Source: an uncultured Clostridia bacterium (GTDB taxonomy: Bacteria; Bacillota; Clostridia; Oscillospirales; Oscillospiraceae). Taken from it: 29,146 nucleotides of DNA. Positions 1 to 8,501 of this stretch are shown here, in pieces. The notes beneath the pieces were generated by a model, which was not told the origin of the DNA, searched no databases, and worked only from the letters and a program-made list of their open reading frames with translations. The stretch spans positions 1 to 29,146 of the forward strand of contig CALDMR010000117.1 in NCBI GenBank assembly GCA_937915065.1, in the 5' to 3' direction. Made by a program: the position numbers and the translations under genes. Numbering within the stretch: the first letter of the stretch is position 1; every line of letters starts with the position of its first letter.

Positions 1-1992
1 CTTGAAGAGTTTTTCGATCTCGTATTTGGACAGCTTGATCTTAACGGGCCGGCCGTGGGGACAGAATTGGATCTCCCCGCTCTGCACTTTGTCCACCAGT
101 ACCCGCAGCTCCCGCTGGTCGCTGACCATACCGGCTTTGATGGCGGCTTTGCAGGCCATGGTGTGGAGCAGGGCGTCCCGGGCGCTTTCGGGGTCGGCGC
201 TGCCGGTGCGCAGCAGTTCCGCGGCGATCTCCTCCAGGGCGGGGGCGATCCCGGCGGCGTCCAGCTCCGCCGGACAGGTGCGGCAGAGGATGGTGTTGTC
301 GCCAAAGTCCTCGGCCTCGAAGCCGAAGCGGTTCAGCAGGGGCAGATGCTCCAGCAGGGCGGCGTATTCGTCCGCCGCCAGGGTGACGGCTTCGCCCCGG
401 AGCAGGGCCTGGCCCATGATGGGGGCGGTGCTGGCCTTCAGGCGGTCAAAGTTGATGCGCTCATGGGCGGCGTGCTTGTCGATCAGGTAGACATTGCCGT
501 CGCCGTCCTCAGCGATGATATAGGTGCGCAGCACCTCGCCCGCGATGCGCCAGGGCGCTTCTGTTTCCGGCTCCAGCCGCTCCTGGCCGGGCATTTCGCC
601 GCTTTCGGGGGCCCGTTCCGGGAGAAGGGTCTCCTGCCGGGGTTCCGGGGCGGGGGACGGCGTCTCTTCCCGGCGCGGCGGCTCCGGGGCCGGAGCGGGG
701 GTCAGGGGTTCTGCCGGTGCGGCTGCGGGCACAGCCGGTTCCGGGGGAGCGGGGACGGGCGTGCTTTTGGGGGCGGTGGGCTGAACCACGTCGGCCACCC
801 GGGCGCCGCCGCCCAGCTCTGCGCCGGGAAAAAAGCTCCGGCGGGGCGGAGCCTGCTTTTCGGTGAAGCCGGTCAGGGGTTTTCCGGCGGGGGCGGCGCT
901 TTGGGCCCGGAATTCTTTGGCGCTCATGGTGCGGTAAAAGTCCGCCTTTTTTTCGGGCGCAGCGGGCTGGGCCGGGGCCGCGGGCCGGGGGGCGGGCTTT
1001 TCCCCGCCGCCCTCCAGGGCGGAGAGCACCGCGTGGTACACCGCATCGAAGGCGGAGCGTTCGTTCAGAAATTTTACCACGGTTTTGGCCGGGTGGACGT
1101 TCACATCCACCGCATCCAGGGGCAGGGCCAGGTGCAGCACGCAGCCGGGGAACTTGCCCTTCATCATCTGGTTGCGGTAAGCCTCTTCCAGGGCTGCCGT
1201 CAGCAGGGGGGATTTCACATAGCGGCCGTTGACAAAGAAATGCTGCATGGCGCGGCTGCCCCGGCACTGCAGGCTGCGGGTCACATAGCCGTCCACGCAG
1301 ATGGCGTCGCCGGAGCCGTGGGTCTCCAGCAGGGACAGGGCAAATTCCCGGCCCAGGGCGGCATAAACGGCGGAGAGCAGCTTGCCGTCGCCGGGGGTGT
1401 AGAGCTGTTCCGTGCCGTCCCGCAGCAGTTTGAAGGAAAGGCGCTCGTGGGACAGGGCCTCGTGTTGCACCACGGCGGCGGCAGCAGAGGCCTCGGCGCT
1501 GTCCTTTTTCATGAATTTCATGCGGGCGGGCGTGTTGTAGAACAAATTGCAGACGGAGATGACGGTGCCCTCGGGGCAGCCGCACTCCTCCAGGGGGCCG
1601 GGGACGCCGGCCTCCAGGCGCAGCCGCGCGCCCACTGCCGCGCCCCGGCGGCGGGAGGTGATCTCCACCCGGGACACGGAGGCAATGGCGGCCAGGGCTT
1701 CGCCGCGGAAGCCCAGGGTGCCGATGGCGGCCAGATCCTCCGCCGTGCGCAGCTTGGAGGTGGCGTGGCGCAGGAAGGCGGTGGGCAGCTCCTCGGGGGC
1801 GATGCCGCAGCCGTTATCGCTGACGCGGATCAGGCTCATGCCGCCGCCCCGCAGTTCCACGGTCACGGCGGTGGCCCCGGCGTCGATGGCGTTTTCCAGC
1901 AGTTCCTTGACCACGCTGGCGGGCCGTTCCACCACCTCGCCGGCGGCGATCATATCCGCCAGGTGGGGAGAAAGTTGTTGAATCAAAGGCAT
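1..1992 (-). CDS. mutL: DNA mismatch repair protein MutL (3' end cut by window edge)
   Basis: MutL couples MutS mismatch recognition to strand incision in methyl-independent mismatch repair. The reading frame is open from an ATG at 1992 to base 1 (664 codons) and has not reached a stop, so only a short tail is missing. The N-terminal GHKL ATPase module has ENAIDAGAT, DNGCGI and GFRGEAL. A proline/alanine-rich linker covers roughly residues 335-470. The C-terminal dimerisation domain has the endonuclease-type motif DKHAAHERINFD starting near residue 505, with Asp where the usual motif ends in Glu, and the late CPHGRPV motif. A GAAAGGAG ribosome site precedes the start. It is the last visible gene of the miaB-mutS-mutL operon, 25 bp after the CPBP protease gene. 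Identification is firm. Confidence 0.97.
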   Translation of the reverse strand, partial: MPLIQQLSPHLADMIAAGEVVERPASVVKELLENAIDAGATAVTVELRGGGMSLIRVSDNGCGIAPEELPTAFLRHATSKLRTAEDLAAIGTLGFRGEALAAIASVSRVEITSRRRGAAVGARLRLEAGVPGPLEECGCPEGTVISVCNLFYNTPARMKFMKKDSAEASAAAAVVQHEALSHERLSFKLLRDGTEQLYTPGDGKLLSAVYAALGREFALSLLETHGSGDAICVDGYVTRSLQCRGSRAMQHFFVNGRYVKSPLLTAALEEAYRNQMMKGKFPGCVLHLALPLDAVDVNVHPAKTVVKFLNERSAFDAVYHAVLSALEGGGEKPAPRPAAPAQPAAPEKKADFYRTMSAKEFRAQSAAPAGKPLTGFTEKQAPPRRSFFPGAELGGGARVADVVQPTAPKSTPVPAPPEPAVPAAAPAEPLTPAPAPEPPRREETPSPAPEPRQETLLPERAPESGEMPGQERLEPETEAPWRIAGEVLRTYIIAEDGDGNVYLIDKHAAHERINFDRLKASTAPIMGQALLRGEAVTLAADEYAALLEHLPLLNRFGFEAEDFGDNTILCRTCPAELDAAGIAPALEEIAAELLRTGSADPESARDALLHTMACKAAIKAGMVSDQRELRVLVDKVQSGEIQFCPHGRPVKIKLSKYEIEKLFK

Positions 1993-2017
1993 AGGCGCTC
2001 CTTTCTGGGCGGGGGTG

Positions 2018-2740
2018 TCAGGCCAGGATGGTCCACACCGCCAGGGCGTTGACGGCGGCGTGGGCGGCGATGGAGGTCCACAGGCTGCCGGAATGGTCGT
2101 AGGCCCAGGTGAAAATGAAGCCGGGCACGATATACTGCACCATCAGCAGCAGATAATAGATGTCGTGGTTGAACAGGGCGTATTCCCACACATGGAGCAG
2201 GGCGAAGAGCAGGCAGGAAACAACATAGCCCACCGCCCGGCTGTGCTCCCGCAGCCAGCCGAAGATCAGCCCGCGGAACAGCACCTCTTCAATAAAGGGG
2301 GACAGAAAAATGACCACCAGGGCCATCATCCGGGGGGCGGCGGTGATCTGGGTGATCAGGGCCGTGTCGTTCAGATTGGTCAGGTTGCCCCACAGCAGAT
2401 GGCTCAGGCGGAAGAAGATCTCGTTGAGCCCGTAAAAGAAGACCAGGGACAGGCCCAGGGTTTTGCAGCAGCGCTCGATGCCCTTGAAAAAGACCTGGCC
2501 GGTTTGGAACAGGAAGGAGTGGAAAATCAGCACCGCGGCGGCAAAGAGCAGGTAAAAGCAGATGATATTGCTGAGGGCCCGGCTGATGGAAATGCCCAGC
2601 AGCGCGCCGATCTGATCGGTGATCCAGCCGCCGAACACGGGCAGCACCACCAGATAGACCAGCAGCAGAATCACGCCCGCCAGCTTTTCAAAATCCGTCA
2701 GGTGGGAGGCGAGGGTTTTTTTCTTTTTTGTGGTTGCCAT
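2018..2740 (-). CDS. CPBP-family intramembrane metalloprotease (CAAX protease/Abi family)
   Basis: This 240-residue polytopic membrane protein carries the motifs of the CPBP (Rce1/Abi-like) glutamic intramembrane protease family: EEVLFRG with the catalytic Glu pair at 151-152 and Arg156, an FALLH motif with His183, and a final HAAVN motif with His227 and Asn231. About seven or eight hydrophobic segments are visible, starting around residue 20 after a lysine-rich N-terminus. The substrate is unknown; family members include CAAX-type proteases and proteins linked to bacteriocin maturation or self-immunity. The gene sits between mutS (19 bp upstream) and mutL (25 bp downstream) on the same strand and is probably cotranscribed with them. 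Its ribosome site (AAGAGAG) is weaker than those of its neighbours. A link to mismatch repair is not implied by the sequence. Confidence 0.88.
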   Translation of the reverse strand: MATTKKKKTLASHLTDFEKLAGVILLLVYLVVLPVFGGWITDQIGALLGISISRALSNIICFYLLFAAAVLIFHSFLFQTGQVFFKGIERCCKTLGLSLVFFYGLNEIFFRLSHLLWGNLTNLNDTALITQITAAPRMMALVVIFLSPFIEEVLFRGLIFGWLREHSRAVGYVVSCLLFALLHVWEYALFNHDIYYLLLMVQYIVPGFIFTWAYDHSGSLWTSIAAHAAVNALAVWTILA

Positions 2741-2759
2741 AATCAGATTCTCTCTTGTT

Positions 2760-5282
2760 TCATTGCAGTTTTCGTTTCAGATCGTACAGCAGGTTCATGG
2801 CCTCGATGGGCGTGAGCATATCCACCTGGGTGCGGCGGAGGATCTCGGCCACTTCGCCCTCGCCCATGGCGGCCAGGGAGATCTGGCTGCTGTCCCGGGC
2901 CGGGGCTGCCGGCCGGGGAGCGCCGCCCTCGGCTTCCAGTTCTTTCAGGATCTCCCGGTGCAGGCCGTAGCTGCGGTCGGCGCCGCCGGGGATGATCTTG
3001 CGCAAAAAGGAGATCTCGTCGCCCCGGGTTTTCACGGCGATGTTGTAATTTTTCACGCCGGGCAGGGCGGTTTCCATCTCCGTCAACTCGTGGTAGTGGG
3101 TGGCGAAGAGGGTTTTTGCCCCCAGCTTCTTTTTGTCGGCGCAGAATTCCAGCACCGCCCGGGCGATGCTCATTCCGTCGAAGGTGGAGGTGCCGCGGCC
3201 GATCTCGTCCAGGATCAGCAGGGAGCGGGCTGTGGCGTGGCGCAGGATGGCGGACACCTCGTTCATCTCCACCATAAAGGTGGACTGGCCGGAGGAGAGG
3301 TCGTCGGAAGCGCCGATGCGGGTGAAGATGCGATCCACAATGCCGATGCGGGCCGCCTTGGCGGGCACAAAGGAGCCGATCTGGGCCAGCAGCACGATCA
3401 GGGCCACCTGGCGCATATAGGTGGATTTACCGGCCATGTTGGGGCCGGTGATGATGGCGGTGCGCTCTTCCTTTTCGCCCATAAAGGTGTCGTTGGGCAC
3501 GAAAAGGCTGTCTTTGAGCACCTGCTCCACCACGGGGTGGCGGCCGTCGTGAATTTCGATCACGCCGCTTTCGTCCACTGTGGCCAGGGAGAGATAGGCG
3601 TCCAGCTCCGCCACTTCTGCGGCGGTGTTCTGAATGCGGCCCGCCGCGTCGGCGATCTCCTGGCGCAGGGCGGAAAACAGCTCGTATTCCAGGGCGGTGA
3701 CCCGATCCGAGGCGGTGAGGATGGTGTTTTCCAGCTCTTTCAGCTCTTCGGTGATGTAGCGCTCGGCGTTGGCCAGGGTCTGCTTGCGGATATAGTGCTC
3801 CGGCACCTGATCCTTGAAGGAGTTGGACACTTCGATATAGTAGCCGAACACCCGGTTGTATTTGACTTTCAGCGTGCGGATGCCCGTTTTTTCTTTTTCG
3901 CTGGCTTCCAGGGCCAGGATGGTGTTTTTGCCGCCGCCCAGGATATCCCGCAGGCGGTCTACCTCGGCGTTGAAGCCGGGACGGATCAGCTTGCCCTCCC
4001 GCACGGAGAAGGGGGGATCGTCGTCGATGGCGGCGGCGATCTTTGCGCCCAGGTCGCCCAAGTCGTCCATTTCCTGGGAAAGTTCTCCCAGGCGGCCCGA
4101 CGAAAAGGGTTGCAGCAGGGCCTTTACGGCGGGCAGCTTTTCGATGGCGGCGCGCAGGGCGGCCAGATCCCGGCCGCCGGCGGTGCCGTAAACAATGCGG
4201 CTGATCAGCCGCTCCATGTCGCCCATGCCGGCCAGGGCCAGCAGCAGCTCTTCCCGGGCCATGGTGTTGCCCACCAGGGCGGCCACGGCGTTCTGCCGCT
4301 TCTGAATGGCGGTGGGGGACAGCAGGGGGCGCTCCAGAAAGCCCCGCAGGCAGCGGGAGCCCATGGGGGTTTTGGTCTTGTCCAGCACCCACAGCAGGCT
4401 GCCCCGCTTTTCCTTGGCGCGCAGGGTTTCCGTCAGTTCCAGGTTGCGGCGGGCGGCGGGGTCCAGCTCCATGAAGCGGCCCTGCTCGTAATAGTCCAGG
4501 GTGTTGATGTAGGACAGGTCGGTTTTCTGGGTTTCGTACAGATAGCGCAGCAGGCCGCCCAGGGCCATGGTCACGGCGGCGATGCTCCGGGGCAGGGCCT
4601 GGAGCCCTTCTTCGCCGTACTGCTGCCGGATGGCGGTTTCCGCGGCGGACAGTTCAAAATCTGCGTCCCGGCGGCGTTCGCGGTGGCAGTTCAGCCGGTC
4701 GCGGAGGAAGTTGTTCAGATCCGCGTCTTCGGCGGCGGCGGTGTTCAGGATGACTTCGGCAGGGCAGAAGCGGCCCAGTTCGTTGATCACATGCTGCACC
4801 CGCTCGGGCCCGGCAAAGGCCGTGGCCAGGGTTTTTCCCGTGGAGATGTCCGCGAAGCACACGCCGGCGCCGTTTTCGCTGAAAAAGACGCCGCTGATGT
4901 AGTTGCTCCGGCCGTCCTCCAGCATGGCGCTGTCGATCACGGTGCCGGGGGTGACCACCCGGATGATGTCGCGCTCCACCAGGCCCTTGGCGGTGGCGGG
5001 ATCTTCCATCTGCTCGCAGATGGCCACCTTGTAGCCCTTGGCGATCAGGCGGGCGATATAAGCGTCGCAGGAGTGGTAGGGCACGCCGCACATGGGCGTT
5101 TGTTCCTCTTTGCTTTTGGTGCGGTCCCGGGTGGTCAGCGTCAGATCCAGTTCCGCGGCGGCGGTTTTGGCGTCCTCGCCGAACATTTCATAGAAATCGC
5201 CCAGGCGGAAAAAGAGCAGGGAATCGGGGTTCTGCTCTTTGATCCTGCGATATTGCTGCTGCATGGGGGTCAGCTCTGCCAT
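2760..5282 (-). CDS. mutS: DNA mismatch repair ATPase MutS
   Basis: MutS binds base mismatches and small loops in duplex DNA and recruits MutL. The 840-residue product has the mismatch-reading Phe-x-Glu motif in GDFYEMF (Phe30, Glu32), connector and lever domains, a Walker A motif GPNMAGKST at about residues 612-620, a Walker B region with DEIGRGTSTFDG, and a C-terminal helix-turn-helix dimerisation region with CPBP-gene-proximal end. It is full length for the MutS1 family. The ATG at 5282 is preceded by GAGGTG at good spacing. It lies 49 bp after the nitroreductase gene and 19 bp before the CPBP protease gene. Together with mutL downstream, the pair gives the standard non-MutH mismatch repair set of Gram-positive bacteria. 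Confidence 0.98.
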   Translation of the reverse strand: MAELTPMQQQYRRIKEQNPDSLLFFRLGDFYEMFGEDAKTAAAELDLTLTTRDRTKSKEEQTPMCGVPYHSCDAYIARLIAKGYKVAICEQMEDPATAKGLVERDIIRVVTPGTVIDSAMLEDGRSNYISGVFFSENGAGVCFADISTGKTLATAFAGPERVQHVINELGRFCPAEVILNTAAAEDADLNNFLRDRLNCHRERRRDADFELSAAETAIRQQYGEEGLQALPRSIAAVTMALGGLLRYLYETQKTDLSYINTLDYYEQGRFMELDPAARRNLELTETLRAKEKRGSLLWVLDKTKTPMGSRCLRGFLERPLLSPTAIQKRQNAVAALVGNTMAREELLLALAGMGDMERLISRIVYGTAGGRDLAALRAAIEKLPAVKALLQPFSSGRLGELSQEMDDLGDLGAKIAAAIDDDPPFSVREGKLIRPGFNAEVDRLRDILGGGKNTILALEASEKEKTGIRTLKVKYNRVFGYYIEVSNSFKDQVPEHYIRKQTLANAERYITEELKELENTILTASDRVTALEYELFSALRQEIADAAGRIQNTAAEVAELDAYLSLATVDESGVIEIHDGRHPVVEQVLKDSLFVPNDTFMGEKEERTAIITGPNMAGKSTYMRQVALIVLLAQIGSFVPAKAARIGIVDRIFTRIGASDDLSSGQSTFMVEMNEVSAILRHATARSLLILDEIGRGTSTFDGMSIARAVLEFCADKKKLGAKTLFATHYHELTEMETALPGVKNYNIAVKTRGDEISFLRKIIPGGADRSYGLHREILKELEAEGGAPRPAAPARDSSQISLAAMGEGEVAEILRRTQVDMLTPIEAMNLLYDLKRKLQ

Positions 5283-5331
5283 GGTTTCACCTCAAAAAAG
5301 TTTCTCTCTGTCTGCGCGCCGGGGCGCCGGT

Positions 5332-5922
5332 TCAGCGGATGTAAGTGACGGGGTTTCCGTCCTTTTCCAGGGGGCGGGGGGCGTCCTCCGCGGCGGGATA
5401 GCCCAGGGCCAGGCCGCCGCAGACCGTTTCCTGTTCTGCCAGGCCCAGTTGATACAAAGCGGCGCGCACGGCTTCGTTTTCATCCAGCCAGTGGAGCTGG
5501 TTGATCCAGCAGGAGCCCACATGCAGCGCCGTGGCGGCGATCATCATGTTTTCCAGCACGCAGGCGGTGTCGGCTATGGCGTTGCCGTAGCCGATGCGGT
5601 TGGCGGCGATCACCAGGGTGGGGGCCCGGAAGAAGAATTCATAGCCGCCCCGCCGGGACGCGGCCACGGAATTGCGGATGCTCTTGTAGGTGGTTTCGTC
5701 CACCTCCATCCGGGAGAAGGCGTCCTCCACCAGGGCGCGCAGCTGCTCCAGCGCGCCGCTGTTCTGCACCACGATCAGGTGGGTGGTGCGGTTGTTGCCG
5801 CCGCTGGGGGCGCAGCGGCCCGCCGCCAGGATGGCCTGCAGCTCCTCTTCGCGCAGCTGGGTCTCCGCAAATTGGCGCACGCTGCGGCGGCGGGCGATGG
5901 TATCAAGTGTGCTGTTGGGCAT
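5332..5922 (-). CDS. Nitroreductase-family flavoprotein
   Basis: This 196-residue protein has the layout of the FMN-dependent nitroreductase family. An N-terminal RRSVRQF segment (residues 13-19) and APSGGNN near residue 40 fit the flavin phosphate-binding region. A central hydrophobic helix (IADTACVLENMMIAATAL) and a C-terminal GGLALGYP segment are typical of the NAD(P)H-using branch. The start was placed at the ATG at 5922 because AAGGAG lies nine bases upstream; the in-frame ATG at 5931 touches that ribosome site directly. A longer open frame runs upstream but overlaps neighbouring genes and reads as low-complexity sequence. The substrate cannot be told from sequence. It sits between the zinc-ribbon gene and mutS in the miaB operon. 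Confidence 0.9.
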   Translation of the reverse strand: MPNSTLDTIARRRSVRQFAETQLREEELQAILAAGRCAPSGGNNRTTHLIVVQNSGALEQLRALVEDAFSRMEVDETTYKSIRNSVAASRRGGYEFFFRAPTLVIAANRIGYGNAIADTACVLENMMIAATALHVGSCWINQLHWLDENEAVRAALYQLGLAEQETVCGGLALGYPAAEDAPRPLEKDGNPVTYIR

Positions 5923-5963
5923 GGAAAGCATCTCCTTGCTGCCCGGGCAAAGGGCCGGGGCCG

Positions 5964-6155
5964 TTATTTGAATTTGTAAGGTTCGGCGGCCTGCAGCTCC
6001 ATATAGCCGCAGCCGGGGCAGACATGGCAGCGCACGGCGCTGCGGATCTCCATGCCCTGCCAGTTGGGCACGCCCTGGGAGGCGTAAAGATCCACGCCCG
6101 GCAGGCCGAACAGGTTGACTTTCTTCATTTCGATGCCGCATTTTGTACATTTCAT
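5964..6155 (-). CDS. Small zinc-ribbon protein (unknown function)
   Basis: A 63-residue protein begins with CTKC (Cys3, Cys6) and has a second cluster RCHVCPGCGY (Cys43, Cys46, Cys49), which together look like a treble-clef or zinc-ribbon metal site. No membrane segment or signal peptide is visible. The start ATG has a GAAAGGAG ribosome site at proper spacing. It lies 35 bp after miaB and 41 bp before the nitroreductase start, so it is most likely read as part of that operon. Similar small nucleic-acid-binding zinc-ribbon proteins are common in Clostridia, but I cannot assign a function here. Confidence 0.8.
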   Translation of the reverse strand: MKCTKCGIEMKKVNLFGLPGVDLYASQGVPNWQGMEIRSAVRCHVCPGCGYMELQAAEPYKFK

Positions 6156-6190
6156 GGGGGTGCGCTCCTTTCTTTATTCCGGGTGGTTTG

Positions 6191-7618
6191 TCAGGGCCGG
6201 GGGTCTGTGATCTCCCCGAACAGGGCCCAGGTATTGCTGTCCAGGATCTTTGCGGTTTGATAGGTGCCGATGGCGCTTTCGTCGCCGCACAGATGCACCA
6301 GCCGCCCGCCGCCGGTGCGGGAGGACAGGGGCCAGCGCGCGTCGCCGCTTTTGCCGTCCACCAGCACGCGCTGGGTGGTGCCCACATAGGCGGCGTGTTT
6401 TTTGGCAGAGATCTCGTTCTGGGCGTTCAGCAGGGCGTCGAACCAGCGCTGCTTTTCCGCCCGGGGCACGGGATCGGGCAATTCCGCCGCCGGCGTGCCG
6501 GGGCGGGGGGAATAGATGAAGGTGAACAGGGCGTCGAATTCCACCTGACGCACCAGGGACAGGGTCTCCTCGAACTCTGCCTCCGTTTCGCCGGGGAAGC
6601 CCACGATCACATCGGAGGTGAGGACAATGTCCGGCATCACGGCGCGGGCATAGTCCACCAGGGCCAGGTATTCCTCCCGGGTGTAGCCCCGGTTCATGGC
6701 CCGCAGCACCCGGCTGGAGCCGGACTGGAAGGGCAGGTGCAGATGCCGGGCGATTTTGGGGCTGGCCGCCATGGCGTCCAGCAGCTTGTGGGAGGCGTCT
6801 TTGGGGTGGCTGGTCATAAAGCGGATGAGAAAGTCGCCGTCGATGGCGGCGATCTCCGTCAAAAGGTCGGCAAAATCCGTTTTCTCCGGCAGATCCTTGC
6901 CGTAGGAATTCACATTCTGGCCCAGCAGGGTGATGTCTTTATAGCCCGCGGCGGCCAGGGACTGCACATCTTCCAGGATGCAGGCCTTGTCCCGGCTGCG
7001 CTCCCGGCCCCGGACATGGGGCACGATGCAATAGGAACAGAAATTGTTGCAGCCGTACATCACGGAAACCCAGGCCTTGGTGTCGTCCTCCCGGACGATG
7101 GGCATGCCCTCGGCAATGGAGCCGTGGGCGTCGTCGATGGAAAAGACGCGGCCGTGCTGGCGGTAGACCTTTTGCAGCAGCTCCGGGAACTGCCACAGGG
7201 CGTGGGGGCCGAAGACCAGATCCACATGGCGGTAGGACTGGCGCACCTTGTCCGCCACCCGCTTTTGCTGGGCCATGCAGCCGCACAGGCAGATCACCTG
7301 GCGGGGATTGGCCTTTTTGGTGTGGGTCAGGGCGCCCAGGTTGCCGAACACCCGCTTTTCCGCGTGCTCGCGCACGGCGCAGGTGTTCAGGGCCACCACG
7401 TCGGCCTGGTAGGGGTCGTCGGTAAAGGAAAAGCCCATTTCCCGCAGCATGCCCATCAGGTGCTCGCTGTCGGCCACATTTTGCTGGCAGCCGAAGGTGT
7501 CCACATAGGCCAGGGGCGTGTGGTCCAGGGTTTCGGCCAGGTGGGCGCGGATCTCCTGTTCAATTTCCCGCTGGCGCGCCAGGCGCTCCGGGGCGATCAC
7601 TACGTTTTCGCGTTCCAA
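6191..7618 (-). CDS. miaB: tRNA-2-methylthio-N6-dimethylallyladenosine synthase MiaB
   Basis: MiaB is a radical-SAM methylthiotransferase that adds a methylthio group to i6A37 of tRNAs reading codons that begin with U. The 475-residue product has the full domain order. The N-terminal UPF0004 domain carries three auxiliary-cluster cysteines (Cys44, Cys80, Cys114). The radical-SAM CxxxCxxC is CNNFCSYC (Cys190, Cys194, Cys197), followed by VPHVRGRERSR. A C-terminal TRAM-type domain ends near GGGRLVHLCG. The start codon is TTG at 7618: a GGAG site lies nine bases upstream, and the nearby ATG is out of frame. It is the first gene of the operon running through mutS and mutL. Confidence 0.96.
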   Translation of the reverse strand: MERENVVIAPERLARQREIEQEIRAHLAETLDHTPLAYVDTFGCQQNVADSEHLMGMLREMGFSFTDDPYQADVVALNTCAVREHAEKRVFGNLGALTHTKKANPRQVICLCGCMAQQKRVADKVRQSYRHVDLVFGPHALWQFPELLQKVYRQHGRVFSIDDAHGSIAEGMPIVREDDTKAWVSVMYGCNNFCSYCIVPHVRGRERSRDKACILEDVQSLAAAGYKDITLLGQNVNSYGKDLPEKTDFADLLTEIAAIDGDFLIRFMTSHPKDASHKLLDAMAASPKIARHLHLPFQSGSSRVLRAMNRGYTREEYLALVDYARAVMPDIVLTSDVIVGFPGETEAEFEETLSLVRQVEFDALFTFIYSPRPGTPAAELPDPVPRAEKQRWFDALLNAQNEISAKKHAAYVGTTQRVLVDGKSGDARWPLSSRTGGGRLVHLCGDESAIGTYQTAKILDSNTWALFGEITDPRP

Positions 7619-7690
7619 AAATCATTCTCCTGTCTTGTCGGCGCATGGGCCCAAAAGGCACGCTATGCCAAGATATACTTTAACTAATAC

Positions 7691-7719
7691 AGTATAGCCC
7701 TTTTTCCGCCGGGGCACAA
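7691..7719 (-). promoter_or_regulatory. Putative sigma-A promoter for the miaB-mutS-mutL operon
   Basis: On the minus strand a -35 TTGTGC and a -10 TATACT are separated by exactly 17 bp. The predicted start is about 65 bases upstream of the TTG start of miaB. This is the only good promoter match I see in front of the six-gene unit. Confidence 0.6.
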
Positions 7720-7753
7720 GGAAAAAATTTCGCCGCCGGGGCGGGGGGAAAAC

Positions 7754-7792
7754 AAAAAGCTGTGGTCGCCCATCGGGCGATCACAGCTTTTT
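7754..7792 (-). terminator. Intrinsic terminator closing the ABC-transporter operon
   Basis: The inverted repeat AAAAAGCTGTGGTCGCCC / GGGCGATCACAGCTTTTT has a three-base loop and one mismatch pair. It begins right after the permease stop codon. On the minus strand the stem is followed by TTTTTGTTTT. The flanking A and T tracts could also stop plus-strand transcripts. Confidence 0.88.
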
Positions 7793-7793
7793 A

Positions 7794-8501
7794 TCAAAGG
7801 ATGTCCTGTTCTTCGATCCCGGCCACGGACAAGGCTCCGCAGCCCAGGCCGGCGGCGGCCAGCAGCAGGGGAACTGCTGCGTTGTCTGCCAGAGAGAAAG
7901 GGCCCACAGTGCCGTTCATCACCAGCAGCAGGAAAAACGAGGCGAGGATCGTGGCCCGTCTGGATCGAAACAACCGGCCCACCGGCAGGGCGATGAAGGC
8001 GGCCGACACAGTGACCGCAGATTTCAAAAGGATCTGCCCGTAAATGCCGGGGGCGGCCATGGAATAATCCAGGGGGAAGTCGGGCGTCAGCACCTGTCCG
8101 GCGGCAAACAGCAGGCCGTAGACCGCCAGCTTGGCCAGGGCCATGGAGAAAAAGGCGAACAGCCATACGGCCAGCATCTGGGCAGCCAGCAGCGTTTTCC
8201 GGCGCACGGGGTAGGTGAACAGCAGCGCGCGGTGCTTGCTGCGATAGGCGCCGGTCACGCAGCCCGCGAGCATGACGCAGGTGAACACCATAAAGCAGAC
8301 GTTTGTCACAAGTTCCACCTGGGAGGTGATATTAAAGGTGCCCGGGGCAGCGTCCGGCACGCCGGTGACGGGGTCGTTGGCAATGCCCAGGTAACACTGG
8401 GCGAACAGAAACAGGGCGGCCAGGACAGTTATGACCAACGCGCCCAGCGCGTAGCGGCGGATGCGGTTTTTCTTCCACTCCAGAACGATCAGTTTTTTCA
8501 T
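7794..8501 (-). CDS. ABC transporter permease (ABC-2 / bacitracin-exporter-like)
   Basis: A 235-residue membrane protein with a short basic N-terminus (KKLIVLEWKKNRIRR) is followed by about six hydrophobic helices. This is the size and layout of single-copy permeases paired with BcrA-type ATPases. It is the transmembrane half of the transporter whose ATPase is encoded immediately upstream. The ATG at 8501 overlaps the ATPase TGA as ATGA, a sign of translational coupling and 1:1 synthesis. Likely roles are lantibiotic or bacitracin self-protection or export of a small hydrophobic substrate; the sequence does not decide between them. A longer upstream open frame overlaps the ATPase gene and is not credible. 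A strong terminator follows. Confidence 0.88.
   Translation of the reverse strand: MKKLIVLEWKKNRIRRYALGALVITVLAALFLFAQCYLGIANDPVTGVPDAAPGTFNITSQVELVTNVCFMVFTCVMLAGCVTGAYRSKHRALLFTYPVRRKTLLAAQMLAVWLFAFFSMALAKLAVYGLLFAAGQVLTPDFPLDYSMAAPGIYGQILLKSAVTVSAAFIALPVGRLFRSRRATILASFFLLLVMNGTVGPFSLADNAAVPLLLAAAGLGCGALSVAGIEEQDIL

Noticed and set aside
55..2052. 665-codon plus-strand open frame opposite mutL
   Set aside because: It has the same Gly/Ala/Gln-rich shadow character, with no ribosome site, and lies over a well-defined mutL.
2730..5348. Very long plus-strand open frame (872 codons) opposite mutS
   Set aside because: It is the antisense shadow of mutS in GC-rich DNA. The translation is Gly/Gln/His-rich low-complexity sequence with no motif, and mutS has clear catalytic motifs.
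5923..6387. N-terminal extension of the nitroreductase to 351 residues
   Set aside because: It would overlap the zinc-ribbon gene and the end of miaB. The extension reads as Pro/Gly/Arg-rich shadow, and a good ribosome site supports the start at 5922.
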